From Paraburkholderia flava (GTDB lineage Bacteria; Pseudomonadota; Gammaproteobacteria; Burkholderiales; Burkholderiaceae), in contig NZ_SMRO01000002.1 of assembly GCF_004359985.1 (NCBI RefSeq), positions 248,001-312,000 on the forward strand: a DNA stretch of 64,000 bases, in the 5' to 3' direction. The position numbers and the translations under genes are program-made. Shown piece after piece: positions 28,680 to 37,642 of the stretch; within the stretch, counting starts at the first letter, position 1; each line of letters opens with the position of its first letter. The notes beneath the pieces were generated by a model. It saw nothing but the letters and a program-made list of their open reading frames with translations, did not search any database and was not told the origin of the DNA.

Positions 28680-29266
28680 CGCTGGACGAACAGGACGGCC
28701 AGACACCGCTTGACCCCGACGAGCTTGCAGGACTGATACCGACGCACCTGACCACCAAGGGCGACCTGAATGACTGGGAGCAGGAGAACATCCTGCAAGC
28801 TGTGCGATGGTCTCGCCGTCAGCGCAAGGTCGATGTCCTTGGCGAAGAGTTCTGTCGTGATCTTCACCGGAGGATGTTCGATCACACCTGGTCGTGGGCA
28901 GGTACGTTTCGCAAGTCCGACAAGAACATCGGATGTGACTGGACGCAGGTCAGCGTCAAGCTGAGAAATCTTTTCGATAACACGCGATGGTGGGTCGACA
29001 ACGGCACATTCCCGTCCGACGAGATTGCCGCACGATTTCACCGCGAGCTGGTGTGGATCCATCCGTTTCCAAACGGCAATGGCCGGCACTCACGCATGAT
29101 GGCCGATGCGCTGTTGCGCAGCCTGAAACAGGAACCGTTTTCGTGGGGTGGAGGCGGGACCCTGGTTAAAGCAGACAATGCCCGGTCCAATTACTTGACC
29201 GCGTTGCGTGCGGCGGATAAAGGCGACTACAGCTTGCTCCTGATCTTCGTGCGAAGTACTGCGTAG
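28670..29266 (+). CDS. mobile mystery protein B (Fic-domain protein)
   Basis: A 198-residue Fic/Doc enzyme. The Fic motif HPFPNGNGRHSR begins at His131, with all residues of HPFx(D/N)GNGR(x)xR present, so AMP-transfer or a related nucleotidyl transfer is likely (family knowledge). An N-terminal helix contains LNDWEQENILQA, in the place where class II Fic proteins carry the inhibitory (S/T)xxxE(G/N) motif, but with Asp where Ser/Thr is expected. The partner XRE gene overlaps its start. Together they resemble a toxin-antitoxin or regulatory pair; the target is unknown. Confidence 0.88.
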   Translation: MAIALDEQDGQTPLDPDELAGLIPTHLTTKGDLNDWEQENILQAVRWSRRQRKVDVLGEEFCRDLHRRMFDHTWSWAGTFRKSDKNIGCDWTQVSVKLRNLFDNTRWWVDNGTFPSDEIAARFHRELVWIHPFPNGNGRHSRMMADALLRSLKQEPFSWGGGGTLVKADNARSNYLTALRAADKGDYSLLLIFVRSTA

Positions 29267-29352
29267 CCGGGCGCACGGGCAACGAGGACGTCACGCTGTC
29301 TGCCACAGTGCCAAAGAGCTTCGCATTGGCGAGCGTGCCTTGGACAAAGAAA

Positions 29353-29382
29353 CGCCCCAGTCATTGACTGAGGCGCGAGCGT
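29353..29382 (-). terminator. hairpin/terminator facing the permease gene
   Basis: Read on the minus strand, CGCCTCAGTCA and TGACTGGGGCG form an 11-bp stem with one mismatch or wobble, followed by TTTCTTT. It lies about 110 bases beyond the stop of the minus-strand permease gene and belongs to the second 34-nt repeat/hairpin unit. Confidence 0.65.
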
Positions 29383-29432
29383 CGCCGGTGTACATCAACC
29401 GGGCAATGCTTTAACAGAACAGCTAGCGGCAT
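29361..29432 (-). other. possible 23-codon ORF in right repeat unit
   Basis: On the minus strand the conserved ATG of the right 34-nt repeat opens 23 codons (MPLAVLLKHC... ending RLSQ) whose TGA stop falls inside the hairpin loop. The left copy keeps MPLAVL but then has TAA. No ribosome site stands out. It is listed only because the ATG and first six codons are conserved between the two copies. Confidence 0.25.
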
Positions 29433-29435
29433 GCC
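29402..29435. repeat. right copy of 34-nt inverted repeat
   Basis: Reverse-complement partner of 27883-27916 with 30 of 34 identities. Together they enclose about 1.49 kb containing the mobile-mystery A/B genes. No 2-10 bp target duplication is evident immediately outside. The 214-base gap 29267-29480 holds only this repeat and the hairpin at 29353-29382. Confidence 0.75.
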
Positions 29436-29480
29436 GCAGTGTTTTCATCCTCGCACCTTGCGGCACGAAGCAACGCGATA

Positions 29481-30896
29481 TCAATGCATGTCCGCAGCAC
29501 GCAGCATTTCGTCACCTGCCGGTGTTTCAGCGCTTCCACCCCGCCCATCGAAATCATGCCCCGCGGCCCGTATCGCGCGCCTCGCCGCCCGCTCGTCTTT
29601 CACCCCGTTGAACACCAGATTCAACAGCACCGCCGACACCGACGCCAGCAGAATCCCACTATGCAGCAGCGGCGACAGCGCGGACGGCAGCTTCTCGAAG
29701 AAGTGCGGCGACACGACCGGCACGAGTCCGAGGCCGATACTCACTGCGACGATGAACAGGTTGTGGTGATTCGTCGTGAAGTCGACCTTCGCCAGCACCT
29801 TGATGCCGTTCGCCGCGACCATCCCGAACATCACGATGCCGGCGCCGCCGAGCACGAACGCGGGCACTGACGCGACCACCTGCGCCATCTTCGGAAACAG
29901 CCCGAGCAGCACGAGCAGCACGCCGCCCATCGCGCAGACGAAGCGGCTCTTCACGCCGGTCACGCCGATCAGCCCGACGTTCTGCGAGAACGACGTATGC
30001 GGGAACGAGTTGAAGATGCCGCCGATCAGCGTGCCGAGCCCGTCGACGCGCAGGCCGCGCACGAGTGTCTTCTGGTCGACCGGACGGTCCACCATGTCGC
30101 CGACCGCGAGGAACATGCCGGTCGATTCGATGAACGTGACGAACATCACGGTGACCATCGTCGCGATCGACAGCGGATCGAAGTGCGGCAGGCCGAAGTG
30201 GAACGGCATCACGAAACCGACCCACGGTGCGCTCGTCACGCCGTCCATGTTCACGCGGCCGAGCAGCGCCGCGATCACGAAACCGGCGACCATGCCGAGC
30301 AGCACCGAGATGTTCGCGACGAAGCCGCGGCCGAACTTGTTGATCAGCAGGATCAGCGTAAGCACGACGAGCGACAGTCCGAGATAGACCGGGTTGCCAT
30401 AGTCCGGATTGCCGACGCCGCCGGCCGCCCAGTTGATGCCGACTTCCATCAGCGACAGCCCGATCACCGAGATCACCACACCGACCACGACCGGCGGAAA
30501 AAATCGCAACAGCTTGCCGATCGCCGGTGCGAGCAGGATGCCGACGACACCCGCCGCGATCGTCGAGCCGAAGATATCGAGAATGCCGAGACTCGGATTC
30601 GTGCCGATCGCGACCATCGGTCCGACGGCAGCGAACGTGCAGCCCATGATGACCGGCAGACGGATGCCGAAGATCCACAGGCCGAGCGTCTGGATCAGCG
30701 TCGCGATGCCGCACGAGAACAGGTCCGCGCTGATCAGAAACGCGATCTGTTCTTTCGGCAGCTTCAGCGCGCTGCCGATGATCAACGGGACCGCGACCGC
30801 GCCCGCATACATCACGAGCACGTGCTGGATGCCGAGCGTCAGCAACTGGCCCGCAGGCAGTCGCTCGTCGCACGGATGAACCTGGGTTGCTTGCAT
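29481..30896 (-). CDS. NCS2-family purine/xanthine permease
   Basis: Inner-membrane nucleobase:cation symporter of 471 residues with about 12-14 helices. NCS2 signatures are present: QHVLVMYAGAVAVPLIIG near residue 22, ESTGMFLAVGD in the TM8 region and NSFPHTSFSQNVGLIGVTGVKSR near 315-338. These place it in the xanthine/urate branch rather than the uracil branch. The start at 30896 (MQATQVHP) has GGAGACAG upstream; an in-frame ATG at 30962 would add 22 residues. The exact purine is not determined. Confidence 0.9.
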   Translation of the reverse strand: MQATQVHPCDERLPAGQLLTLGIQHVLVMYAGAVAVPLIIGSALKLPKEQIAFLISADLFSCGIATLIQTLGLWIFGIRLPVIMGCTFAAVGPMVAIGTNPSLGILDIFGSTIAAGVVGILLAPAIGKLLRFFPPVVVGVVISVIGLSLMEVGINWAAGGVGNPDYGNPVYLGLSLVVLTLILLINKFGRGFVANISVLLGMVAGFVIAALLGRVNMDGVTSAPWVGFVMPFHFGLPHFDPLSIATMVTVMFVTFIESTGMFLAVGDMVDRPVDQKTLVRGLRVDGLGTLIGGIFNSFPHTSFSQNVGLIGVTGVKSRFVCAMGGVLLVLLGLFPKMAQVVASVPAFVLGGAGIVMFGMVAANGIKVLAKVDFTTNHHNLFIVAVSIGLGLVPVVSPHFFEKLPSALSPLLHSGILLASVSAVLLNLVFNGVKDERAARRAIRAAGHDFDGRGGSAETPAGDEMLRAADMH

Positions 30897-31281
30897 CTTG
30901 TCTGTCTCCGCCTTTGTTTTCGGGATGCACTCCACGGTATGCGCGATAAAAAAGGCGAACAAGACCAGTCAGCGCTATTCCGGACCTCCCGGCGATGATA
31001 TGCGTCTGCGCGCTTCGCGGGCACATCGTGGAACCTGTACGGCTCGTGAACGCTGCAAGCCCCGCGATGCGGCGGTTCGCGTGTACGCAGCCGATGCCGC
31101 CGCACACAGGCATATGTGTGAAAATCTATGAGGTGTATTCCGCGATGGGCATAGTGGCGTTTCGACGCCGTTGTGCGGGCGACGGGGTTAACCCTCGAAC
31201 GGCGGTTGCACCTGAGTGCAATGCCTGTTGCAATGCCGCTTCCGTCAGCTTGCTGTTCTTCCTCTTTTTCTCGACTACCTC

Positions 31282-32712
31282 ATGCGCTTTCTCGGCATCG
31301 ATCTCGGCACCGGTTCACTGAAGCTCGCTATCGTCGACGAAGCGGGTCGCGAGACCGCGTCGGCGAGCGTCGCGTATGCGCTCGACACACCTCATCCCGG
31401 CTGGGCCGAGACGGATGTCTCGACGTGGTGGCGCGCGCTGTGCGAAGCGTCCGCGCGTCTGCCCGCCGACGAACGCACCGCTGTCGACGCGATCGGTCTG
31501 TCGGGACAGATGCACGGCGTCGTGCTGACCGATGCCGAGGGTCACGCAGTACGTCCCGCGATGCTGTGGCCCGACACGCGCGCACTCTCGCTGCTCGATG
31601 CGTGGCCCGAGCCGCAACCGAATCCCGTTGCGCCCGGCATGGCCGGTCCGTTGCTGCGCTGGATCGCGCAGCACGAGCCGCACGCATTGAAGGCCACGCG
31701 CTGGGCGCTGCAACCGAAGGACTGGGTGCGCGTCGCGCTCGGCGGCGCGGCAGTGACCGATCCGTCCGATGCATGCGCGACCGCGCTCGCCGATCCGGCT
31801 GGTGTGTGGGATCGCGCGCTGCTCGACCGGCTCGGTTTGCCACACGATTGCTTCGCGCCGTTGCAGCCTGCGTATGCAGCAGGCGGCATGTTGTCCGCCG
31901 ACGCGGCGCACGCACTCGGTCTGCGCCCGGGCATCGTGCTCGCGACCGGCGCAGCCGATACGCCGTGCGCGATGCTCGGCAGCGGTCTCGCACACGACGG
32001 CGATGCGTTGCTCACGACGGGCACCGGCGGCCAGATCGTCGTGCTGTCGAAAACCGAACCGACGGCCGCACGCGGACTGCATCGTTATCGCGCAGCCACT
32101 GACGACTGGTATCGCATGGCCGCGATGCAGAACGTCGGCGTCGCGCTCGAAGCGGTGCGCGGCTGGCTGTCGTATGAATGGACGGATGCCTACCGCGATG
32201 CATTCGCTGTCGAACCGGACGAAGGCCTCGCGTTCCTGCCGTATCTGACCGGCGAGCGTTCGCCGTGGCTCAATCCGTCGGCGCGCGGCGGCTGGCTCGG
32301 GCTCGCGCTCGGCCACACGCGCGGCACGCTGATGCGCGCGGCGTTCGAAGGCGTCGCGTTCGCGTTGCGCGCAGGGCTCGATGCGATCCGCGCGAGCGGC
32401 GCATCGGTGTCGACGTTGCGGCTCGCGGGCGGCGGTTCGGTCGACTCGCGCTGGCGTCAACTGCTCGCCGATGCACTCGACGTCGAACTGCACGCGCTCG
32501 ATTGCCCGAATGCAGCGGCGCGTGGTGCGGCGATGCTCGGTGGGATCGCGTGCGGTCACTGGCATGCGAACGATCTCGCCGCACTCGCGCCGGCGACGAC
32601 GCCGGTCGCTTCACCGCGTGACGATGCCGCGCTCGCGCGACGTCACGCGCGTTTCATCGAGTTGTACGGACGCGTCGAAGCATGGTTCGACACGCCGAAA
32701 AAACGCACATGA
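31282..32712 (+). CDS. FGGY-family carbohydrate kinase, xylulokinase-like
   Basis: A 476-residue sugar kinase of the FGGY family. The N-terminal ATPase fold begins [14 protein letters not shown], and [12 protein letters not shown] near residue 75 is the xylulokinase-type segment. TTGTGGQIV and the C-terminal [19 protein letters not shown] form the nucleotide site. The start at 31282 was preferred to 31216, which would add a non-family tail. It stands alone between a purine permease and frmA. The gap 30897-31281 upstream shows no gene, only a short inverted repeat at 31103-31120. Confidence 0.85.
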   Translation: MRFLGIDLGTGSLKLAIVDEAGRETASASVAYALDTPHPGWAETDVSTWWRALCEASARLPADERTAVDAIGLSGQMHGVVLTDAEGHAVRPAMLWPDTRALSLLDAWPEPQPNPVAPGMAGPLLRWIAQHEPHALKATRWALQPKDWVRVALGGAAVTDPSDACATALADPAGVWDRALLDRLGLPHDCFAPLQPAYAAGGMLSADAAHALGLRPGIVLATGAADTPCAMLGSGLAHDGDALLTTGTGGQIVVLSKTEPTAARGLHRYRAATDDWYRMAAMQNVGVALEAVRGWLSYEWTDAYRDAFAVEPDEGLAFLPYLTGERSPWLNPSARGGWLGLALGHTRGTLMRAAFEGVAFALRAGLDAIRASGASVSTLRLAGGGSVDSRWRQLLADALDVELHALDCPNAAARGAAMLGGIACGHWHANDLAALAPATTPVASPRDDAALARRHARFIELYGRVEAWFDTPKKRT

Positions 32713-32872
32713 CGATGTCGCGCGCGATCAATGCAGCGACGCGCGCTGCAACGCAGTGCGCACATTTTTTTGCGATCATGACGCCGGTCCGCGCGCGGAT
32801 GGGAACGGTCACCCAAGCGGTCGTCCACCGCGCAACCCAGTTTTCGAATCAACAGATCCAGGAGCATTCACG

Positions 32873-33979
32873 ATGAAGACCAAAGCAGCTATCGCATGGA
32901 AAGCCGGCGCCCCGCTGACGATCGAGGAAGTCGATCTCGAAGGGCCGCGCGCGGGCGAAGTGCTGATCGAGGTGAAGGCGACGGGCATCTGCCATACCGA
33001 CTACTACACGCTGTCGGGCGCGGACCCGGAAGGCATCTTCCCGGCGATTCTCGGCCATGAAGGCGCGGGCATCGTCGTCGACGTCGGTCCCGGCGTCGGC
33101 ACGCTGAAGAAGGGCGATCACGTGATTCCGCTCTATACGCCCGAGTGCCGTCAGTGCAAGTTCTGCCTGTCGCGCAAGACGAACCTCTGCCAGGCGATCC
33201 GCACGACCCAGGGCCGCGGCCTGATGCCCGATGCGAGTTCGCGTTTCTCGATCGACGGCAAGCCGCTGTTTCACTACATGGGCACGTCGACGTTCTCGAA
33301 CTACATTGTGGTGCCGGAAATCGCGGTCGCGAAGATCCGCGAAGACGCGCCGTTCGACAAGGTCTGCTACATCGGCTGCGGCGTGACGACCGGCGTCGGC
33401 GCAGTGGTGTACTCGGCGAAGGTCGAGGCGGGGGCGAACGTCGTCGTATTCGGGCTCGGCGGCATCGGGTTGAATGTGATTCAGGGCGCGAAGATGGTCG
33501 GCGCCGACAAGATTATTGGTGTGGACCTCAACCCCGGCCGCGTCGAACTCGCGAAGAAGTTCGGCATGACGCACTTCATCAACCCGAACGAAGTCGAGAA
33601 CGTCGTCGACCATATCGTGCAACTGACCGACGGCGGCGCCGACTACTCGTTCGAATGCATCGGCAACACGAAGGTGATGCGTCAGGCGCTCGAATGCACG
33701 CACAAAGGCTGGGGGCAGTCGTTCATCATCGGCGTTGCTGCAGCCGGCGAGGAAATCAGCACGCGGCCGTTCCAGCTCGTCACCGGCCGGCAGTGGAAGG
33801 GTTCGGCGTTCGGCGGCGCGCGCGGTCGCACCGACGTGCCGAAGATCGTCGACTGGTACATGGAAGGCAAGATCAATATCGATGATCTGATCACGCATCG
33901 TCTGCCGCTCGACCGCATCAACGAGGGCTTCGATCTGATGAAGAAGGGCGAGTCGATCCGCTCAGTCGTGCTGTACTAA
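32873..33979 (+). CDS. frmA: S-(hydroxymethyl)glutathione dehydrogenase / class III alcohol dehydrogenase
   Basis: Oxidises S-hydroxymethylglutathione (formaldehyde plus glutathione) to S-formylglutathione with NAD. The 368-residue protein has the catalytic-zinc segments [14 protein letters not shown] and GHEGAGIV, and the structural-zinc Cys cluster [16 protein letters not shown]. The Rossmann motif is [20 protein letters not shown] lies nine bases before the ATG. The next gene, 15 bases on, hydrolyses the product, so both form a formaldehyde detoxification operon. Confidence 0.96.
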   Translation: MKTKAAIAWKAGAPLTIEEVDLEGPRAGEVLIEVKATGICHTDYYTLSGADPEGIFPAILGHEGAGIVVDVGPGVGTLKKGDHVIPLYTPECRQCKFCLSRKTNLCQAIRTTQGRGLMPDASSRFSIDGKPLFHYMGTSTFSNYIVVPEIAVAKIREDAPFDKVCYIGCGVTTGVGAVVYSAKVEAGANVVVFGLGGIGLNVIQGAKMVGADKIIGVDLNPGRVELAKKFGMTHFINPNEVENVVDHIVQLTDGGADYSFECIGNTKVMRQALECTHKGWGQSFIIGVAAAGEEISTRPFQLVTGRQWKGSAFGGARGRTDVPKIVDWYMEGKINIDDLITHRLPLDRINEGFDLMKKGESIRSVVLY

Positions 33980-33994
33980 ATCAAGGGGCGCACG

Positions 33995-34840
33995 ATGCTT
34001 GAACTCGTTTCATCGCATGCCGCGTTCGGCGGCGAGCAGCGTTTCTATCGTCACGATTCGTCGACGATCGGTCTGCCGATGAGGTTCTCGGTCTACCTGC
34101 CGCCGCAGGTCGCGCTCGGCAGCGTGCCCGCCCTGTTCTATCTCGCGGGGCTGACCTGCACCGAGGAGACGTTTCCGATCAAGGGTGGCGCGCAACGCTT
34201 CGCCGCGCAGCATGGCATCGCGCTGATCGCACCCGACACGAGTCCGCGCGGCGCGGGCATCGCGGGCGAGAGCGACGCGTGGGACTTCGGCGTCGGCGCG
34301 GGCTTCTATGTCGACGCGACGCGCGAGCCGTGGTCCGCGCACTACCGGATGTACTCGTACGTGCGCGACGAACTGCGCGAGACGGTGCTGGCGAACTTGC
34401 CTATCGACGGAGAACGGCTCGGGATCTTCGGGCATTCGATGGGCGGACACGGCGCGCTGATGCTCGCGCTGCGTAATCCGGACATCTATCGCTCAGTGTC
34501 GGCGTTCGCACCGATCGCGGCACCGACGCGCTGTCCGTGGGGCGAGAAGGCGTTCTCGGGTTATCTCGGCGACGATCGCGAAGCGTGGAAGCAGTACGAC
34601 GCGAGCGAACTCGTCGCGCAGGCGTCACATCGTTTCGCCGAGGGGATTCTGGTCGATCAGGGGCTTGCCGATCAGTTTCTCGCGACCCAACTGAATCCCG
34701 ATGTGTTCGAGGCGGCGTGTCGCGCGGCGGGGCAGCCGCTGGAGCTACGCCGTCATGCGGGCTACGACCACGGGTATTACTTCATCCAGAGCTTCATCGA
34801 GGATCACGTCGCGCATCATGCGAAGGTGCTGCTCGGCTGA
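33995..34840 (+). CDS. fghA: S-formylglutathione hydrolase
   Basis: Esterase D family serine hydrolase, 281 residues, releasing formate and glutathione from S-formylglutathione. The nucleophile is in GHSMGGHGA near residue 149, the catalytic Asp lies in LVDQGLADQF, and the His is in HAGYDHGYYF. The conserved LAGLTCTEETF and DTSPRG segments are present. The gene is directly downstream of frmA and ended by a strong terminator. Confidence 0.96.
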   Translation: MLELVSSHAAFGGEQRFYRHDSSTIGLPMRFSVYLPPQVALGSVPALFYLAGLTCTEETFPIKGGAQRFAAQHGIALIAPDTSPRGAGIAGESDAWDFGVGAGFYVDATREPWSAHYRMYSYVRDELRETVLANLPIDGERLGIFGHSMGGHGALMLALRNPDIYRSVSAFAPIAAPTRCPWGEKAFSGYLGDDREAWKQYDASELVAQASHRFAEGILVDQGLADQFLATQLNPDVFEAACRAAGQPLELRRHAGYDHGYYFIQSFIEDHVAHHAKVLLG

Positions 34841-34864
34841 CGTGCTCGCGCAGAGCTGAAACGA

Positions 34865-34904
34865 AAACAGGGCGCCGGATTTTTCCGGCGCCCTGTTTGT
34901 TTTT
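34865..34904. terminator. strong terminator after fghA
   Basis: A 14-bp perfect stem AAACAGGGCGCCGG (34865-34878) with CCGGCGCCCTGTTT (34885-34898), followed by GTTTTT. It lies between the convergent fghA and znuB genes and could work in both directions. Confidence 0.9.
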
Positions 34905-34939
34905 GCGTTCGCGTTTGTGTTCGAGCGCGCTGCGTGCTG

Positions 34940-35722
34940 TCAGCGACGTCCCAGCAAACTACCGCCATACACGATCGCCGCGAGCGCAGTGATCCAGAAA
35001 CTCGTCGGCCAGTCGGTGTAGTACGCGAGCGTCAGCCCGATCCACGACTGCGCGAGCGCGAGTAGCGCTGCCAGCACGAGTCCGGCGGACAGTCGCGTGG
35101 TGAGGTTCTGCGCGGCCGCAGCCGGTCCAACCATTAGCGTGAACACGAGCAGCACGCCGACGATCTGCGTGCACGCGGCAACGGCGATTGCGGCGATCGA
35201 GAGGAACAGGATCGACACGGTGCGCAGCGAGACGCCTTTAGCCTCAGCGAGTTCGGGCTGCAGCGACGCGAACAGCAGTGGACGCATGATCGCCGCGAGC
35301 GCGACGAGACTCACGGCGGCGAGCGCGGCGAGGATCACGAGCGTCGACGGGTTCACGCCGAGCACGTTGCCGAACAGCAGCGCGGTGACCTGCGTCGCGT
35401 ACGCGGTGAAGAAGTGCAGGAACAGCAGCCCGAAGCCGAGCGACAGCGACAGGATCACGCCGATCGCGACATCGCGGCCCGCGAGACGTTCGCCGAGCGC
35501 GCCCATGCCGATGCCCGCCGCGAGCGTGAAGCCGACCATCCCCCAGATCGGCGAGATGCCGATCAGCACCGCGCCCGTCGCGCCGGTGAAGCCGACGTGC
35601 GACAGCGCATGGCCTGCGAAGGTCTGTCCGCGCATCACGAGGAAGTAGCCGACGATGCCGGCCAGCACCGCGACGATTCCCGACGCCGCGAATGCGTTGA
35701 TCATGAAGTCGTATTCAAACAT
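34940..35722 (-). CDS. znuB: zinc/manganese ABC transporter permease
   Basis: Integral membrane subunit of a ZnuABC-type metal importer, 260 residues with about eight helices. The family pattern is clear in VMRGQTFAGHALSHVGFTGATGAVL and in VGVLLVFTLMVGPAAAA. The start at 35722 (MFEYDFMINAF) overlaps the end of znuC by eight bases. An upstream in-frame start would translate the antisense of the znuC His-rich tail and is rejected. Confidence 0.92.
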   Translation of the reverse strand: MFEYDFMINAFAASGIVAVLAGIVGYFLVMRGQTFAGHALSHVGFTGATGAVLIGISPIWGMVGFTLAAGIGMGALGERLAGRDVAIGVILSLSLGFGLLFLHFFTAYATQVTALLFGNVLGVNPSTLVILAALAAVSLVALAAIMRPLLFASLQPELAEAKGVSLRTVSILFLSIAAIAVAACTQIVGVLLVFTLMVGPAAAAQNLTTRLSAGLVLAALLALAQSWIGLTLAYYTDWPTSFWITALAAIVYGGSLLGRR

Positions 35723-36641
35723 CGTGCGAATGTCCGTCGCGTGGCGTACGCGAGTGGGTATGAGAATGACCGTGATCGTGGGAGTGACCGTGATCGTGGC
35801 TGTCGTCTTCGTGCGCGTGGTCGTGCTTCTCGACCTCGACATCACCTGACATCACGAAGATGCGGCCGTTCACACGCATCACGTCGATCGTCGAACCGTA
35901 GAGGCGCGACAGCACCGGCTTCGTGATCACTTCGTCGACGGTGCCGAGCGCCGCGACGCCGCTGCCGAGATACAGCACGCGATCGAGCGCATGCAGCAGC
36001 GGATTGAGTTCATGCGCGGAAAACAGCACGGCGATGCCGAGTTCCTGCTGCACGCGCCGTACCAGTTCGACGACGCCTTTCTGATGATGCGGATCGAGAC
36101 TGATCAACGGTTCGTCGAGCAGCAGCAGCTTCGGGTTGCCGAGCAGACACTGTGCGAGCAGCAGACGCTGCCGTTCACCGCCCGACAGCTCCGACAGCGG
36201 CCGTCCCGCGAGCGCAGTGCCATCGACCAGTTCGAGCACGCGCTCGACGTCCGCGCGCGTTTTCGCATCGGCATGCGGCCAGCCCCAGCGATGACCGTCC
36301 GCAGCCATCGCGACGAAATCGCGACCGCGCACGCGACGGCCCGCGAGCGCGCTGCGCGTCTGCGGCATATAACCGATCGACGGATTGCCACGCTCGACGC
36401 TCGCGCCGAGCACGCGAATCGCCCCTTGCGCGGCCGGCACGAGGCCGAGCACCGCGCGCATCAGCGTGGTCTTGCCCGCGCCGTTCGGCCCGAGCACACC
36501 GATGAATTCGCCCTGATTCACGACGAAACTCGCGTCGCGCAGGATCGTGCGGCCGCCGAGATCGAGCGTCACATGCTCGAGTTCGAGCACGGGCGTCGTG
36601 CCGGTGGCCTGCGCGTTTGCAGGGCGATCTGTTGCTGTCAT
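35715..36641 (-). CDS. znuC: zinc ABC transporter ATPase with His-rich C-terminal tail
   Basis: ATP-binding subunit of the metal importer, 308 residues. Walker A is GPNGAGKTT near residue 50, the signature LSGGERQR near 150 and Walker B LLLLDEP near 170. After the ATPase core, the last 36 residues hold 13 histidines in HD/HS/HG repeats. Such a tail is unusual on the ATPase. It could buffer or sense zinc on the cytosolic side, which is inference. It overlaps znuA by four bases and znuB by eight. Confidence 0.93.
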   Translation of the reverse strand: MTATDRPANAQATGTTPVLELEHVTLDLGGRTILRDASFVVNQGEFIGVLGPNGAGKTTLMRAVLGLVPAAQGAIRVLGASVERGNPSIGYMPQTRSALAGRRVRGRDFVAMAADGHRWGWPHADAKTRADVERVLELVDGTALAGRPLSELSGGERQRLLLAQCLLGNPKLLLLDEPLISLDPHHQKGVVELVRRVQQELGIAVLFSAHELNPLLHALDRVLYLGSGVAALGTVDEVITKPVLSRLYGSTIDVMRVNGRIFVMSGDVEVEKHDHAHEDDSHDHGHSHDHGHSHTHSRTPRDGHSHDV

Positions 36642-37570
36642 TGAGCGGTTCCTTTACCGGGGCCGCCTACGGCAAGCGCCGTCTCGAGCGCGTTCAACTG
36701 CGCGAGCATCCATTGCTGGAAGGTCTTGCCGGCGGGCTGCGTCTCGGTGACGCTCACCGTCGGAACATGCGATTGCTGGGCCAGTTTCAACATGCGTTTG
36801 GTCAGGGCTTCGGTCGCCTGGCTGTTATAGATCAGGACATGGACGCGCTTCTCGCGCAGGTCGCGCTCGAATGCGGCGATGTCCGACGCGCTCGCTTCCG
36901 TGTCGTTCATCGCGGCCAGCTGGAAGCGCTGGTTGCGCATGTCGAGGCCGATCGCATCCGACATGTAGCCGAACACCGGCTCGGTCGCCGTCACCGGCAC
37001 GCCGGCGTAGCGGGCGCGCAGCGCAGCGGCCTTGTCGGCGACCGGCTTCATCGATTCGACGAAGGTCGCGAGGTTCGCATCGTACGCCGCTTTATGCGCC
37101 GGGTCAGCAGCGTCGAGCGCCGCGACGACCGCGCGCGCGACGGCGGGCATCGTCGCCGGGTCGTACCACAGGTGCGGATTGTCGCCGCTCTTCTTGCCGA
37201 CGAGGTCCGCCGCGATGACGATCGTGCGATGCGGATTCTTCGATGCGTTCAGCAACTTCGTCATCCACGGATCGTAATCGGCACCGTTATAGACGACGAG
37301 GCTCGCGTGCTGCAGATCGCGCGCCGTCTTCGGGCTGGCTTCGAACAGATGCGGGTCCTGGTCCGGATTGCTCAGGATGCTCGTCACGTCGACGTGCTCG
37401 CCGCCGAGTTGATGCACGACATCGCCGTAGAAATTCTCCGCCGCGACGACGCGGATCTTCGCGTCCTGCGCGAATGCGGTATGCGCGAACGCGAATGCGG
37501 CGGCACCGGCCGCGAGATATTTCGACAGGCCGAGCATGCGGCGGGTCAACGGAGCGGAGAGGGTTTTCAT
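36638..37570 (-). CDS. znuA: zinc ABC transporter periplasmic binding protein
   Basis: Cluster A-I metal-binding protein, 310 residues, with signal peptide ending AHTAFAQ near residue 34. Candidate metal ligands are His in NPDQDPHLFE near 73 and in GDNPHLWYDP near 140, then the conserved Glu/Asp region near 205-280. The His-rich loop typical of many ZnuA proteins is absent. It is the first transport gene after zur, so expression is probably zinc-repressed. Confidence 0.92.
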   Translation of the reverse strand: MKTLSAPLTRRMLGLSKYLAAGAAAFAFAHTAFAQDAKIRVVAAENFYGDVVHQLGGEHVDVTSILSNPDQDPHLFEASPKTARDLQHASLVVYNGADYDPWMTKLLNASKNPHRTIVIAADLVGKKSGDNPHLWYDPATMPAVARAVVAALDAADPAHKAAYDANLATFVESMKPVADKAAALRARYAGVPVTATEPVFGYMSDAIGLDMRNQRFQLAAMNDTEASASDIAAFERDLREKRVHVLIYNSQATEALTKRMLKLAQQSHVPTVSVTETQPAGKTFQQWMLAQLNALETALAVGGPGKGTAQ

Positions 37571-37642
37571 CGGCTATTCCTGGTGACTGATTGCTTTGTT
37601 GAAAGGTGAGGGTGTTGTTTCGCGAGTGCGCAGGTGCAACGG

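Noticed and set aside
29267..29480. tRNA-derived attachment site next to the insert
   Set aside because: No tRNA-like cloverleaf or TTCGA-type tRNA end was seen in either flank.
31103..31120. CACACA/TGTGTG inverted repeat as an operator
   Set aside because: Six-bp arms of alternating bases are expected by chance at this scale and no regulator gene is near.
30897..31281. Purine riboswitch before the NCS2 permease
   Set aside because: I could not find the paired loop-loop architecture of a purine aptamer upstream of the permease start.
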